NCBI GenBank assembly: GCA_963921935.1
Contig: OY998178.1
Location: 50,894,951 to 50,958,950, forward strand
Direction of reading: 5' to 3'
DNA from: Galeruca laticollis
Lineage: Eukaryota; Arthropoda; Insecta; Coleoptera; Chrysomelidae
DNA length: 64,000 nucleotides
Part shown: positions 35,276-46,983 of the stretch, piece by piece
Position numbering within the stretch: the first letter of the stretch is position 1
Layout: each line of letters starts with the position of its first letter
Program-made: the position numbers and the translations under genes
The notes under the pieces: generated by a model
Databases searched by the model: none
Told to the model about the DNA's origin: nothing
Seen by the model: only the letters and a program-made list of their open reading frames with translations

Positions 35276-36405
35276 TCTGGATCTTGCAAAGGCGTTTGAC
35301 ACTGTCAGCCATGCGCAGTTGTTGGATGCCTTGCGGGATGCAGGTATACGAGGTGTAGCATTGGGGCTTATAGCTAGTTATCTAAATTGTTGTAAACAAC
35401 GTGTAAAAATAGGCAGAGTGCTTAGTGAAGAAAAAAATATCAAGTTTGGGGTGCCACAGGGGACAGTACTTGGACCACTATTATTCTCCCTATATATTAA
35501 TAATCTACTTACTTCTCACAAAAGTACGGGACAGATTATCAGTTTCGCAGAGGACACTGCCATTTTGTATAGTACCGAAAATTGGCATGAGCTAAAAAGG
35601 AAAATGGAAACTGATTTGAAACGTATCGTAAACTGGCTCAATCACAAATTACTTACAATGAATTTTGAAAAAATCTTTTGCGTACCTTTTTCGAGTTACA
35701 ATGTAAACCTACCCCCATTTCGAGAGCTAACTTTGGATGATGAAGATTTAAGGAAAACAATAAGACACACTGACAAAATAAGATATTTGGGTGTTATTAT
35801 TGACTCTAATCTCAGGTGGGACCAACAAATGAATGAAATTACCAAAAGCCTCAGATTATTGACATACAAATCTAAATGCCTGAACAAAATATTAAATATC
35901 GCACACCTCAAAGTTTTGTACTGCGCTCATGTGGAGTCCCGCCTAAGGTACGGTATCCTTAGTTGGGGTGGTGCATTATACACCCATTTCAGGAAGTTGG
36001 CTATTCTTCAGAAAAAAAATTTGAAAATAATTTACAGGAAGGAATATGTTAACACCTCTAAAAAAATATTCGTAGACGCAGGTGTCCTCAGTCTGAGAAA
36101 GTTGTACTTGCACAGTGTTGTCATCTTCATTTATAAACACAGAACATCTCTTCAAGAATTATTACATGATTATCTTACAAGAAATAAAACAAATTTATTT
36201 GTACAGGTTGCTACATCGAAAAAAAAAGAGTAGGTCAACGCTGTGTTACTTACTTAGCAAGCAGATTTTTCAATTTTATAGACGAAACGTACAAGAAATA
36301 TATACTGCACATCAATTTAGTTTCCATGATAAAAAATATACTCAAAGAATATCTTCGGAATTTGGAGATAGATATTGGTATACAATTCATCGAAAGCAAA
36401 TCGTG
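35274..36405 (+). pseudogene. CR1/Jockey-group LINE reverse transcriptase, 5'-truncated
   Basis: Coding similarity begins inside the palm with FLDLAKAFDTVSHAQLLDAL (first catalytic Asp), then FGVPQGTVLGPLLFSLYINN, then FAEDTAILY where F/YADD is expected (Asp to Glu), then IRYLGVIIDSNLRW, LKVLYCAHVESRLRYGILSW and a C-terminal region. The frame stays open to 36233, then shifts at an A-run and continues VGQRCVTYLASRFFNFID to about 36405. The endonuclease and fingers are absent, as expected from 5' truncation during target-primed reverse transcription. The upstream part of this open frame (from 35052) is translated microsatellite and is not protein. The Glu substitution would be expected to impair catalysis. 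Confidence 0.85.
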
Positions 36406-36629
36406 ATATTTATATTCCACTGGTTGTTTCACAAATTAAAAAAAAATTTAAAAAATCTTTTCATTGTAACTGTATATTGGTTCATTAGACAAGAAGTAAT
36501 AGGCCATGCGCAACCTACGGGTTCTAATGGGTCTTCTGAAGTTTACAATCCTAATCAATATTCTATTGTTATCATTATGAAAAAAAAATGTATTGTAATA
36601 TTTGAAATTTGGAAATAAACATATATTAT

Positions 36630-36635
36630 TATTAT

Positions 36636-36696
<61 letters not shown>

Positions 36697-36698
36697 AT
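36630..36698. repeat. ATT/AT microsatellite at LINE 3' end
   Basis: ATTATTATTATT passes into a long (AT)n tract with one CATA interruption. Together with the tract at 35177 it brackets the LINE. Confidence 0.9.
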
Positions 36699-36743
36699 GG
36701 ATATTTTTGTGGAGAGTGGCAATAAAACACCAGAATAAATTCT

Positions 36744-37175
36744 TTCAGATATTTATTCCCGAGCTTTCGAATAACGTTTATACATTATCAAGGGCTAACA
36801 TTGATTGGTCAATGTTATCATTATTAACAATTAAATGTAATAATAAATACTTATATAAAATCTATAGCGAATTTTGGAGAAGTTGTACATTTTTATAATA
36901 AATTCTTTTAAACATAAATCAACGGAAAACTCAAAAAACAATATCACAATAAACAAACTATTGGATCCTGAACTACTATAATTTTGATTTATTTAGTATA
37001 TAGTAGTTCAGGATCAAATAGTTTGTTCATTGTAATATTGTGTACTGAGTTTTTCGTTGATTTATGTTTAAAAGAATTTATTATAAAAATTTACAACTTT
37101 TCCAAAATTCGCTATAGATTTTAGGTAAGTATTTATTATTTCATTTAATTGTTAATAATGATAACATTGACCAAG
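36744..37175. repeat. Large foldback with about 170-bp arms, PLE-end-like
   Basis: 36808-36978 and 37000-37172 are near-perfect reverse complements; paired examples are TAACAATTAAATG/CATTTAATTGTTA, ACATAAATCAACG/CGTTGATTTATGT and GATCCTGAACTACTATA/TATAGTAGTTCAGGATC, with a roughly 20-bp spacer. Just left of it, read on the reverse strand, lie CTTGATAATG...CGTTATT and CGAAAGCTC, a stem-plus-GAAA arrangement similar to the insertion at 1538. I read this as a second PLE lineage inserted as a foldback; the inverted repeat is certain, the family is inferred. Confidence 0.65.
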
Positions 37176-37186
37176 CAAGTTAGTAC

Positions 37187-37492
37187 AGTCTACCTTGGAT
37201 AAGTGAATATGGAGTCAAGCTGTGGGGTTCTGCTTCAAAATATAATGTAAATATTATCCAGAGATCCCAATCGAAAATACTCCGTCAACTAGTAGGTGTT
37301 GCATGGTATGTATCAAATCACACCATTCACGTAGACCTGTGAGTGCCCACAGTACAAGGAGTTGTCCAGGAGAGAATCATCAAACATCCTAAAACCCTAG
37401 AAACCCTTCAAAATTCAGTACTAGAGGAATTGTTAAGACCAAGAAACACAAAAAGACTGACAAAAATAGACAGTAGACCTAGCATGAGGTAT
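37187..37492 (+). pseudogene. Jockey-type LINE RT C-terminal fragment
   Basis: A forward frame from 37187 reads SEYGVKLWGSASKYN, IIQRSQSKILRQLVGVAWYV, then after a stop VPTVQGVVQERIIKHPK. The LWG(S/T)AS....I.QR.QSK.LR motif is characteristic of the end of Jockey-clade ORF2. The fragment is bounded left by the foldback; neither catalytic box nor 3' tail remains. Confidence 0.7.
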
Positions 37493-37500
37493 TAGAGGTT

Positions 37501-38949
37501 ACATCACTGGATGTAAACCTCATCAAGACATTATAGATGCTAGTTCAACTAGCAGTTGCGAGCATATTAACCCATAGAATGGAACTAAAAATTCCGATTG
37601 TTAAGTAATTAAAAAAAGCTATATTTTATGGTTGTCTTGTTAATGTACCCAAAAAGTTACAGATTTATCAGGATACAAGGTGGTCAAGCTAAAATACCAT
37701 AAAAATATATGAACGGGTATATGCGAGTATACATTTATTTTAGAGAGAGTCGCCCTATGGCGACTCATTTTGTATTGGTTTTAGTCAGGTAATTCGCTTG
37801 GCATGCTAAACGAATAGACTATATTAACACCTTGAAGGCATTAAAAGAATTGTAACTGGCAACTATTTTCATATCCTATAACTGCAAATACGAAAAGACA
37901 ACTGGAAATTGCTATATCCTACTTAAAATCAGAAAAGGCGATTCGAAAATGTTCCTTTTCGCATTGTTGAACAATTATTGTGAGTGAATCTTGGGATATT
38001 TGATCATTTCAGATGGATTTTGTTTAATTTATAAATATTGCCTTCTCGTAACACCTGTATATTCATGAAATAATAATAAAAGTAATATACGTCACACGAA
38101 CAACTTCCAATTTGAAGTACTGAAACTTAGAAACTTTGATTTTCCATTACTTCAACAGTTACTTTGTCGCCCTGTAAAATTAGCAAATACCATTTTTACA
38201 GTTTGTTGGCGGTGAAATAACATTTCAATTAATCGCGAAATAGGGAAAAATAAATGATTTCTTATACATTTTCCATACCTTACCACACACTTTATACATT
38301 TTTTGTCCAACGGAAATTTACCAAAGACAAACATCTATTATCGTCTGACATCAATATATAAAATTAAGATGATTTTACTTCGCTTGTTTATGGAATAAGT
38401 TTAGCTGAAAATAGAAAATAAGTAATGTCATTATTCAGAAACTTAAAATACAGTTGGATCGGCTTATATGTCGCATATATATTCATGTAAGAGGATTTAT
38501 ACAAGTTATTTGCACCCAAAGAGAAAAATATTGTACGACTTAACATAGATGGTCAAATGTCGTAAAATAGAAAGCTGGTTAAAAATAACTACGAAATTGA
38601 ATAGGATTGTGGGAAGCACTTAACAACAGATACATAAATATCGAAGAAGTAGAATATACTGAATATCTACACATTTTTTGTAAATATTGAGTTTGGTTTG
38701 TCATAATCAGATATGTACGTGTTCAATTCTCTCACTTTTGAATCTTCATTAATATGGAAGTTTGTGAAAGACATTTGCAAAAGCGAGCGACTTCTCCAGA
38801 AAAAAATTATAAGTAACAGAATTTGTATATCTACGACAATAGTTCAGCATTTAACTCAACTACTAGTTCATTTTTGTAATTCTCAACATGCACGAATCAC
38901 AGACATAATTTCATATAATAATCTATGGACAAAGTCTTCTTTTTCTTCC
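37501..38949. other. AT-rich non-coding stretch
   Basis: No coding frame with domain character and no obvious repeat structure was seen. Confidence 0.5.
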
Positions 38950-40560
38950 TCTTGCTTTATAAAAGAAGCAACCTACGGTTTGATTCTGATGAACAACTCT
39001 AATACCAGCGATTTAGTGGTCTTCCCTGAGGCCTACTGGTATTCGATCTCTGTTGTTTCGTTATTTTTACAAGTCGGTCATCGTCCATATTATTGATATC
39101 ATCTCTCCATGATCTTCTTATACTTCTAGCCCACATTACTATATCTGGAATATCACATGTCATTCTTGTATCATTGCTATGTCTGTAAGCGTTTTGCGTG
39201 TGATTGTACGTAATGTTTTCATCTCGGCCTTTCTCACAACTGCTGGACTGCTGTTGGACTGAGGCTATGGCCTTGTCTGATCCATATCGATACCTGTGTT
39301 ATACTGGAGAGTTCATTGTTTATCCTTACGTACGTGCTGTTTCCGCAGTTCATGTCTCGAATGATATCAATTGTTCTTTGATCGATATTCCGTTCCTTTA
39401 ATAACTACAGAATATCATGTAATGTCACAATAACAATGATTGCGTTAGATCTATAAAGCAACTGAAGGCGGAGGTTATTGTACTCTGTGGCATTTTCGGA
39501 GATTTGTCTTCAGATGAATGTGCCATCGACCGTGGATCTATTTGTTGTTCCTCACTGATACCACTACTTTAGAACTCTCCTGCAATAATTTTTAGTAATT
39601 TCAATGCCGTACAAACTGATTCCTCTATAATTCTTTGCGTCCATTATTCCCCTTTCTTGAAGGCATGTATAGTTATGCTTTCTTTTCATCCCTCTGGTAC
39701 CCTTTTCTGGTCACATATCTTATTAAAAATATATGAATATGGTCTATTCATTCATTGTCACCATATTTAAGTATCTCGTTATTGATGTCATCTAGTCCTG
39801 GGGTTTTTCTGTTACTTCGTGTTGAGTACTTCAATTTTTTCTTTAGATATTAACTATTATTAAGTTTTCATGTCTTTTGTCTCGATTGTTCTATTTTCCT
39901 GCCCCTGCCCCGGATCTTTTTCGATTATTGTATTACCATAATATCCATGAAAATGGTTCTCCCATTCATCTAATGTTATTATTTTCCTATAAACGTATTC
40001 AGTAATTGGTTTTACACGGTTTCTAATCATATTCCAAACCTTTTCTTGTCCCCTATATGAGTCAAGTTTCATATCTGATGGATATTTATCCTAAAATTGC
40101 CTATTAATTACTTGTATTTTTAAATTTGTTCTATTTCTAGTAGTTTTGTAATCGGCATACATGATTGATTGACTTATAATTTGCAGATGGTTTTCTTTTC
40201 ACTTCTACAAGTGATTTGATTTCTTGCGTAAACTATGGTTTCGACTTCGGTTTTCCGTTTTGATTCACTTTTCGTTTTCCTAATGCCACCACTGCAGCTG
40301 TCATTATATTAGTGTCGTATCTACGTTGTCATCATCTAGGATTTTGTTTCCGCTCATTGCCTGTCGTAATATTTTCTGGTAAATGTCTTCTGTGGAATCA
40401 TTCAATGTTCAGTTTTCTATCATCCTCCGCTTGATATTGAATTCTTCTTTATACATTTGCGCATTATGGCTAGCACCATGTAGTAATTGGTCCCTGTGTT
40501 TGCGGAATTTAATTTTCTCACATCTAGTATTTTTGAGGGGTTAATTATCTATATCCCCTG
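38950..40560 (-). pseudogene. Non-LTR retrotransposon RT relic, heavily decayed
   Basis: Reverse-strand pieces in order: about 40300-40130 gives GKPKSKP, a stop, FTQEIKSLVEVKRKP. 40072-39860 gives YRGQEKVWNMIRNRVKPITE and ITLDEWENHFHGYYGN, the pre-RT region. About 39790-39560 gives GLDDINNEILKYGDNE, then RIIEESVCTALKLLKIIAGE (corresponding to NYRGISL...KLLTKIIAGEL). About 39400-39200 gives RINNELSSITQ and IRQGHSLSP. Every block is in a different frame. The forward C-terminal fragment at 41690-42060 is of a similar type but opposite orientation. Confidence 0.7.
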
Positions 40561-41689
40561 GTGGACAAAGTGACAAGTGTATTGATACAATAAGATTTTG
40601 TGAATAATCTGGTTGTGACCTCATTATTACCAGCATTTAAGAAAGATCACCAATAAAAGTTGTCAAATACCTCACCTCAATATCTAATTTTAATGCCAGT
40701 CACAAACGAACACATCTACACTACCCTTACAGCAACAGTTACACTTTTTCACCGTCTTAATCGCGTTTTGAGAACCATATTATCGTCTTCAGATACTAAA
40801 GTGTAAAGTTGATCATTATGGGATTATGACTTCAGTTCTCGAGATTCAATTTCCAGAAAATGTTCAACATATTTTTCAGCGATACTAAATAAAGTCCCCG
40901 CTACAACCAATTATTGCATTTTATTTGACAAATTTTCATATTTTGATGTCAGAAGATCAAGTTTTGAATATAATCGCACTTACTGAGAATTTCTGGAACA
41001 TATTCGAAACTAGTTCTCAGGCGCATTAGACACTGTTGTAGCTTTGTACGAGTTCTGTGTTGAAATAGGACAGTAATATAATTCATTTAAAAGATGTTCG
41101 CGCAAAACTTTCAATTACTTATTTTGAAACAGAATGTTTGTTCTAGTTTTTAACGTGTTCCAAAAACTCTCCGTTAAGTAAGTCCATAATTTAGTCATGC
41201 CATAATCGGTGTCATCGCTATTCCAGTACGTATAAGAAAAACTAGCTTTATGGTTTTATAATAACCACAAAACAGAAACGCTCAAAATTGAACGTTTGGA
41301 TTATTATATAAGGCATAAATTATATGTATATTGTTCATAAAAATAATTACTTTGATAGTACGTGACGTTAAGTGTTGATTATTGCCAAAGCCAATAATTT
41401 ACCCACTAGAATTTGACATTTAAAAAAATACGTTTTATTCTTAGAGGATATGGACGGTTGTTTGTATCACATTATATGATCTCTCGCAAGTTATTATTAT
41501 TACATATTATTTTAAATAAGACGTTAGATTGCCGTTGATAGTACGTGATGAAGTTTTGAACTTATTCTTGTAAAAATTGATAGAATGTGTCTATCACAGA
41601 TCATTGTAATCAAATAAATATTATGTAAGGTCAATTGGAAGGTATATCTTAAGCGGTTTAAGGACTTAAAAGTGATACATGTCAAGAAG
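40561..41689. other. AT-rich non-coding stretch
   Basis: Nothing was recognised. Confidence 0.45.
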
Positions 41690-42060
41690 AGGCAAACATG
41701 TTTGGTCTGGAGATAAATCAAGAGAAGACAAAATATTTGATAATCGGCAATATTCAGAAGGAGGCACAGGATCATCTCTGCTTTATGTCAACAAGAGATA
41801 CGTTCGAGAGGGTTTCCAATTTTATATATCTAGGGCCATTAAACGAAGGAAAGGGAGTAGAAGAATTAGAACTGAAAGCCAGACTAGCCATAGGAACACA
41901 AAAGTTTGAAAGCTTAAGAACGCTGATGAAATCGAAGTACGTGTCGACAAGGAAAACTAAGACAATTATATATAAATCGGTAATAATTCCCACCGTCTCA
42001 TATGCATGCGAGACATTCATATTAAAGAAGGCATATGAAGAGGAATTTGCCGAGAGGTAA
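41690..42060 (+). pseudogene. LINE RT C-terminal fragment
   Basis: The frame 41698-42060 encodes GLEINQEKTKYLIIGNIQKE, RVSNFIYLGPLNEGKGVEEL, LMKSKYVSTRKTKTIIYKSV and PTVSYACETFILKKAYEEEF, the region just after the YADD box in LINE RTs (GLxxNxxKTK and FxYLG motifs, then the thumb with SY.CET). There are no stops in 120 codons, but the catalytic centre and endonuclease are absent. Confidence 0.8.
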
Positions 42061-42439
42061 TTTTTATGGAAAATCATCTTTTCACTAAAATAGCTACGTA
42101 TATTGGTTGGTTTGTATACTATCCAGCTAGTTTACAAATTATACAAGTTTTATCGCCAAAATACGAACCACAAGAGAATTACACAAATTAACCGGGCTTT
42201 TTGGCTAGTTTGCAAACTATACACAATAGTTGGATAAAGTGTGAACTTAATATTGCTAGTAGTACATAATGACCAACTCATTTGTTAGTATGTAAACTAC
42301 TTTATTAGAAATGTGTGGTTATGTTTATGGCAAGTGTTATGTTGTGTTTAAGAGTACCTACCCGGTCATTAAAACTTAATCAACAGCAACAATTTGAAAA
42401 CCAACTTTTGAAGTTTACGAGAGAAATTCGCAGAATTCA

Positions 42440-42794
42440 AAATTAATGAGTGATAGTGATTTTATTGAACTTTTGCAACGTATAAAGAGAAAATGCAAAA
42501 CTGGACTTATGACTAGTAACAAGAATGATTATTATGTGGTAAATACTGATGATTCACAGAGAATCGAATAATGTATTCTTATATAAAAGATGTGGAAAGA
42601 TCATTTTACGTTTGAGTGAAGGTTATGAAGCCATTAAAACTGCCCACCAGGGAACTGGATATGGAAGTCCTCAAGCAACAACAAAATTATTAAATGAAAA
42701 GTCTTACTGCGTAACACATAATCGAGAAACAGGAGTTTTGATTTTTCGCAGGGTAACTGGGTTCAAAGTTATGAATAATTTCCTGAGCTTCTAA
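42440..42794 (+). pseudogene. Integrase zinc-binding-like fragment (KRBA2/Ginger-like)
   Basis: From about 42440 the text reads RIKRKCKTGLMTSNKNDYYVV in one frame, then in 42549-42794 LRLSEGYEAIKTAHQGTGYG, TTKLLNEKSYCVTHN. An H-x3-(T)GxG...L...Y spacing resembles the H2C2 zinc-binding domain preceding integrase cores in KRBA2/SCAND3-like and Ginger-type proteins. The catalytic core is absent. Only this short motif supports the call. Confidence 0.35.
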
Positions 42795-43045
42795 CCTTGG
42801 CGAACTCTCGCTCGCGTTTCCATCTTGGAAAAATGACGGCCAAAACTATATTTTTCGAAAAATCTCCTTTACAATCGGTCTTACCACAAAAATGTCTCAA
42901 TAAATATTATAGATAATTCCCTATAACTATTATATCAAACATGTTTTTCTAGATTGAACAGATTACGAACTGGAACAGCCTAAAACGAAAGCGATTTCAA
43001 TAAATTTTCAAAACGCTTGTCTTCAACGTAATGCTTTGAAACTAT
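42781..43045 (+). repeat. Left arm of diverged long inverted repeat
   Basis: CCTGAGCTTCTAACCTTGGCG, TCTAGATTGAACAG, AACAGCCTAAA and TTCAACGTAATGCTTT recur, reverse-complemented and in the same order, in 46716-46983. The arms are about 260 bp and visibly diverged, so the duplication is old. A TTAACACGTTAAGTGC block just inside the inner edge (43047) resembles a piggyBac end. Confidence 0.7.
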
Positions 43046-43416
43046 TAACACGTTAAGTGCTAGTAATACTATCTTCTATCCATTCCCAGCACACCCTATG
43101 GTACGCAGGTAGTCCATAATCCATTAAGCTTTGGGCGCCATGTGATCCGCCGATATCCCACAATGCTCTTTGATTACAATATAACATATTTCAGACCGGC
43201 GAGCGTGAATAGCTTTATTCAAGCATATGTGGCTTGGTAGTAACGAGACCTTCCAAACAAAAAAAAATCGACTCGATATCTTGAAAATCAAGGAATATAT
43301 GCATACTTTTAACCGAGGTGATATTATTTTCGTCCAAAGAGAAAATCATAGAGTATGATTAGAAAAATTATTATTATTCTCGAAAAAATAATACGAGGAA
43401 CATGGAAAGTTAAAAT

Positions 43417-46391
43417 CTACAATTTAACATGAACATTTGAAAAACATGTCATACACACACTGGATTGATTTTCACATTTCGAACACATCATAGTTACTTT
43501 TTTGACAACAGCTGCTGCTTTTTTAGAATCCTTTCCTTCCCTTCTGAAATGTTCGTAGCAGCGAATACACTTACGTCTAACTTTCCTATTTCTTCCATTT
43601 ATCTGTGAAGTTTGCGTTAATAGGTGACTGCTAGATTTCTCACCATAAAACTCATCAGATATGTTAGTTGATTCTCCACTACCAATATTGAGTAATGAAC
43701 TTTTCTCGAAACTCCACGATAATGTCATTGTTCGAAACGATAGATTTATATAAAATATAGAAGTGCCCAGTAATAGTTCCGTGGCAACCTTGTGATACCA
43801 TCTGAGTGACTTCCGACAGTTGATGCGACAGGTTAATACCACCTTTCCCCTTGTTATAGTTGAGAATGGGTTTTGCCTTTTAAATATCTTTTTTTTTCTA
43901 TTTTTCTTCCCAGTGTTCTGTTTTTCGATAGTCTGACACGTGCTCAGAGCGAGAACATCACGTTGGTCTTTCCACTTCATAACAACTATTCCACTATCTT
44001 CTTCCCTTCCTATAACCTCTCCTTTTTTCAACTTTGCCGAAATAACATCCTTCGGGAGACCTTTCCCATTTGTCCTTAGAGTTCCAACTAAGTGTGCGTT
44101 TTCCTTCAATAAATCATCTGATAATTCTAGACTTGTGTAAAAATGATCAGTGATTACAATGCGCCCCTGATTCAGATAATCTTTGGTTATATATTGAGAA
44201 CTATCATCTTCCTAGAAATGGGACCATTGTCTCATAGACTGCGATATATTTACCAGGCTCTTTGATTTTTTTAAATTCTCATTCAGATCATTAGCCAGTT
44301 TTTTATTTTGAAATGCCAATCACCAGAAACATTCTGTGTTTCATCATCGAAATTCCAGAAACGCATTAATAATTCAAAAAGATTCCTGGACATTACCGGA
44401 CCAGCGATATTATTTCTACTGAGTTCTTTAGTGCTCCAGTAAAAGCCTATGCTAGGAAGCTTTTTCATTCCCATCCAGATGAGCAGCGCAATACTGTGAT
44501 CAAAACTGTTGGTTTGATGATGCTTGTAGAAACAATTCAATACTACGCCACGTAGTCCGTCTAAAACCCACGATGTTAATTGTATGACTGACCTGGGGTG
44601 AAATTGACCTGCTCAACATGAATGGTGCGGTAAGTGTGGAAGCATGTTGTTCGCCTGCGGACACGTGGCGCCTAACGTTTTAGCTATAATTGAATAAGAT
44701 ATCATTATATCCGGAATCCGCTGTTACCCAACTAATTTCCACACTACCTTAGGATATATTCACCTTGATGGCATTTTTAACGTGGTTTTCTCGGTTGGTG
44801 GAATACTCTAAATTACTTCGTTTGGAAGGTCCAGATTGTTCTACGTCAATATTTGTTAGTGTTTTAAATGAAACTCACGGTTTCTAGTTAATTCGACAAT
44901 ATAGTAAAAATTATTGACAATTTTAAAAAATTGACAATTGTTTCGATAAATCAATATCATCGTCAGAATAACAGAAGCTACATTTCATTTGATGCCTACC
45001 TGATGTTTAGTAGTTATTTTTGGCTAGACCAAGAAGTGACCTAACTTGTGATTGACTTAATATATGTCAATAGAAAATAGAAGAAGATGTGATATTACAA
45101 ATATTGAATCTTAGATATTATTAGCCCTATGGTGATATCCTGGATATCATTTTTCCAATTAAGATCAGTATAACTGTGCAATATTATAGAAAACCAGGAA
45201 AACTATATCTCCTGATCTTTACAATTATCACTTGAGAAGACAGTTTATTAGTGGAGAACTCCCTAGAGTTAACTGTTCATTGAAAACTTCATATTGTGGG
45301 TTTCTCAAATGTCTTCTAATTTCCAATTCTTCAAGGAAATCCAGTTCTTGTTTCTTTTCACGAATATGCAGCACTTCTAGTTTTGTGTTAGGTGTCAAGT
45401 AGATGTTTTGCGTAGTGGGATTTATCTCGTTGTTTTAATCTTAGGAATTTTGAAATCCGATACAGTGAACACTTACGAGCATACAGATTAAAACAACCAG
45501 ATAAATCCCACTACGCAAAACATCTACTTGACCCCAATCATTCATTGACACCTAACACAAAACTAGAAGTGCTGCTTATTTGTGAAAAGAAACAAGAACT
45601 GGATTTCCTTGAAGAATTGGAAATTAGAAGACATTTAAGAAACCTACAATATGAAGTTGTCAATGAATAGTTAAATCTAGGGAGTTCTCCACTAATAAAC
45701 TGTCTTCTTAAGTGGTAATTGTAAAGATCAGCAAATATAGTTTTCCTGGTTTTCTATATCATTGCACAGTTATACTGATCTTAATTGGAAAAATGATATC
45801 CAGGATATCACCATAGGGCTAATAATATCTAAGCTTCAATATTTGTAATATTCTTTCTTTGATTAACATATATTAAGTCAGCACAAGTTAGATCACTTCT
45901 TGGTCTAGCCAAAAATAACTACTAAACATCAGGTAGGCATGAAATGAAATGTAACTTCTGTCATTCTGACGATGATTTATCGAAACAATTGTCAATTTTT
46001 TAGAATTTTCAATAATTTTAATTATATTGTGGAATTAACTTTAAACCGTGAGTTTCATTTAAAACACTAATATGAGCAGATTCCACGAGGTAAGGGTCGA
46101 GACAGTAAATTTCATCAATATTTGTTGATACATGATAGCATTATTTTGATTACACTCTATGTCTTCGATGATTTCTTCACTTCCGTCGTCTTCTAAGTTA
46201 TACAAAATCTGTGCCACATTTCCGCAACTATTTCCGTTACAATAACCGCAGATAATGAAGCACACGCCGTTCCTGAAATTAATTTCTGCAAATCCTGAAG
46301 AGCAGCATCTTTCGTATTTTGGATCAGAATTAGCCAAATCTTGCCTTTTCTCTACCAACCCCAATTCTGTGGACCTTTCACGACGCCACAC
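43417..46391 (-). pseudogene. piggyBac-type transposase relic (PGBD4-like), split by PLE insertion
   Basis: The likely acidic N-terminal region on the reverse strand near 46230-46130 (EDDGSEEIIEDIE) is cut by the PLE insertion and resumes at 44857 (EQSGPSKRSNLEYS). 44540-44283 gives IALLIWMGMKKLPSIGFYWS and MSRNLFELLMRFWNFDDE. About 44260-44210 gives IAVYETMVPFLGR, where the family has DE-MVPFRGR: the first catalytic Asp is Tyr. ITDHFYTS (44140) keeps the second Asp; 44109-43417 gives LVGTLRTNGKGLPKD, KWKDQRDVLALST (third Asp) and a C-terminal Cys-rich zinc module (CIRCYEHF, CSKCENQ, CMTCFSNVH). Stops follow the mutated motif. PiggyBac enzymes cut precisely at TTAA. It is inactive. The far N-terminal limit is uncertain. 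Confidence 0.78.
44858..46114. mobile_element. PLE foldback insertion (1257 bp) with 12-bp TSD
   Basis: TCAATATTTGTT at 44846-44857 is repeated at 46115-46126. The insert is two copies of a PLE 3' end head to head: 44858 to about 45430 in reverse orientation and about 45440-46114 forward. Each arm holds the C-terminus of the GIY-YIG endonuclease ORF (LLDPNHSLTPNTKLEVLLIC and EELEIRRHLRN in the forward arm), 3' UTR and a hammerhead-like end (CTGACGA...GAAACAATTGTC at 45966 forward and at about 44995 reverse). The RT is absent. The insertion splits a piggyBac gene. Confidence 0.85.
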
Positions 46392-46439
46392 CAGGCCTGA
46401 ACTCTCAGAGTCTACGTCAGTATTTTTGAATACTCACAC

Positions 46440-46690
46440 GGCTTTTTTTCGACGGAATTTGGATTTGCCTTTATTGAATTTAGCCGACGTTGTGTGGCAG
46501 CCGCTGAATGCATAGACAAACATCATTTTCTATGCTGCTGCTTCGCCATTCCCTTCCCTGGTTTTGTAAAATAAACAGTGGGGTACAATTCTGCAAATCC
46601 TGTTAGTAAAACTAAGAGATCAATGCCTTCACCAATTACGATAATGGAATCATTTGATGATGTGATGAGGTAATAGCCGTGTTGATGATT
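46440..46690 (-). pseudogene. Fragment of an uncharacterised repeated protein
   Basis: Reverse-strand text reads SSNDSIIVIGEGIDLLVLLT, VYFTKPGKG, then in the next frame MFVYAFSGCHTTSAKFNKGK. This IGED-DLLVLL ... AF.GCDTTSA...GK pattern is one I associate with a large repeated gene family in insects with a PIN/XPG-nuclease-like fold; I cannot name it. Frames are broken. Confidence 0.4.
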
Positions 46691-46715
46691 AACATGTCAG
46701 CAACTTCCGTAGCTT

Positions 46716-46983
46716 GCTGTTTTAAAGCATTACGTTGAAAACGGACGTTTTAAAAAAATATGAAAATCGTATTTGCTTTAGGCTGTTGCAAATCGTGAAC
46801 TGTTCAATCTAGAAAAAAATGTTTGATACAAAAGTTATTGGGAATTGTCTTATCTATAATAGATATCCAGCCATTTTCGTAGTATGACCAACAGGAAAGG
46901 AGATATTGTGAAAACAACAGGTTTAGCCGCCATTTTTCCGAGATGGCGACGCGAACTCGCCAAGGTCAAAAACTCAGGTCCTC
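46716..46983 (-). repeat. Right arm of diverged long inverted repeat
   Basis: Partner of 42781-43045. Together they enclose about 3.7 kb holding the piggyBac relic, the PLE foldback and the uncharacterised fragment. Confidence 0.7.

Noticed and set aside
42061..42430. Paired TAGTTTACAAA.TATAC-like blocks as transposon ends
   Set aside because: Blocks near 42110-42240 recur but not as a clean inverted pair with a duplication.
46255..46515. 86-codon forward ORF
   Set aside because: Antisense shadow of reverse-strand transposon fragments.
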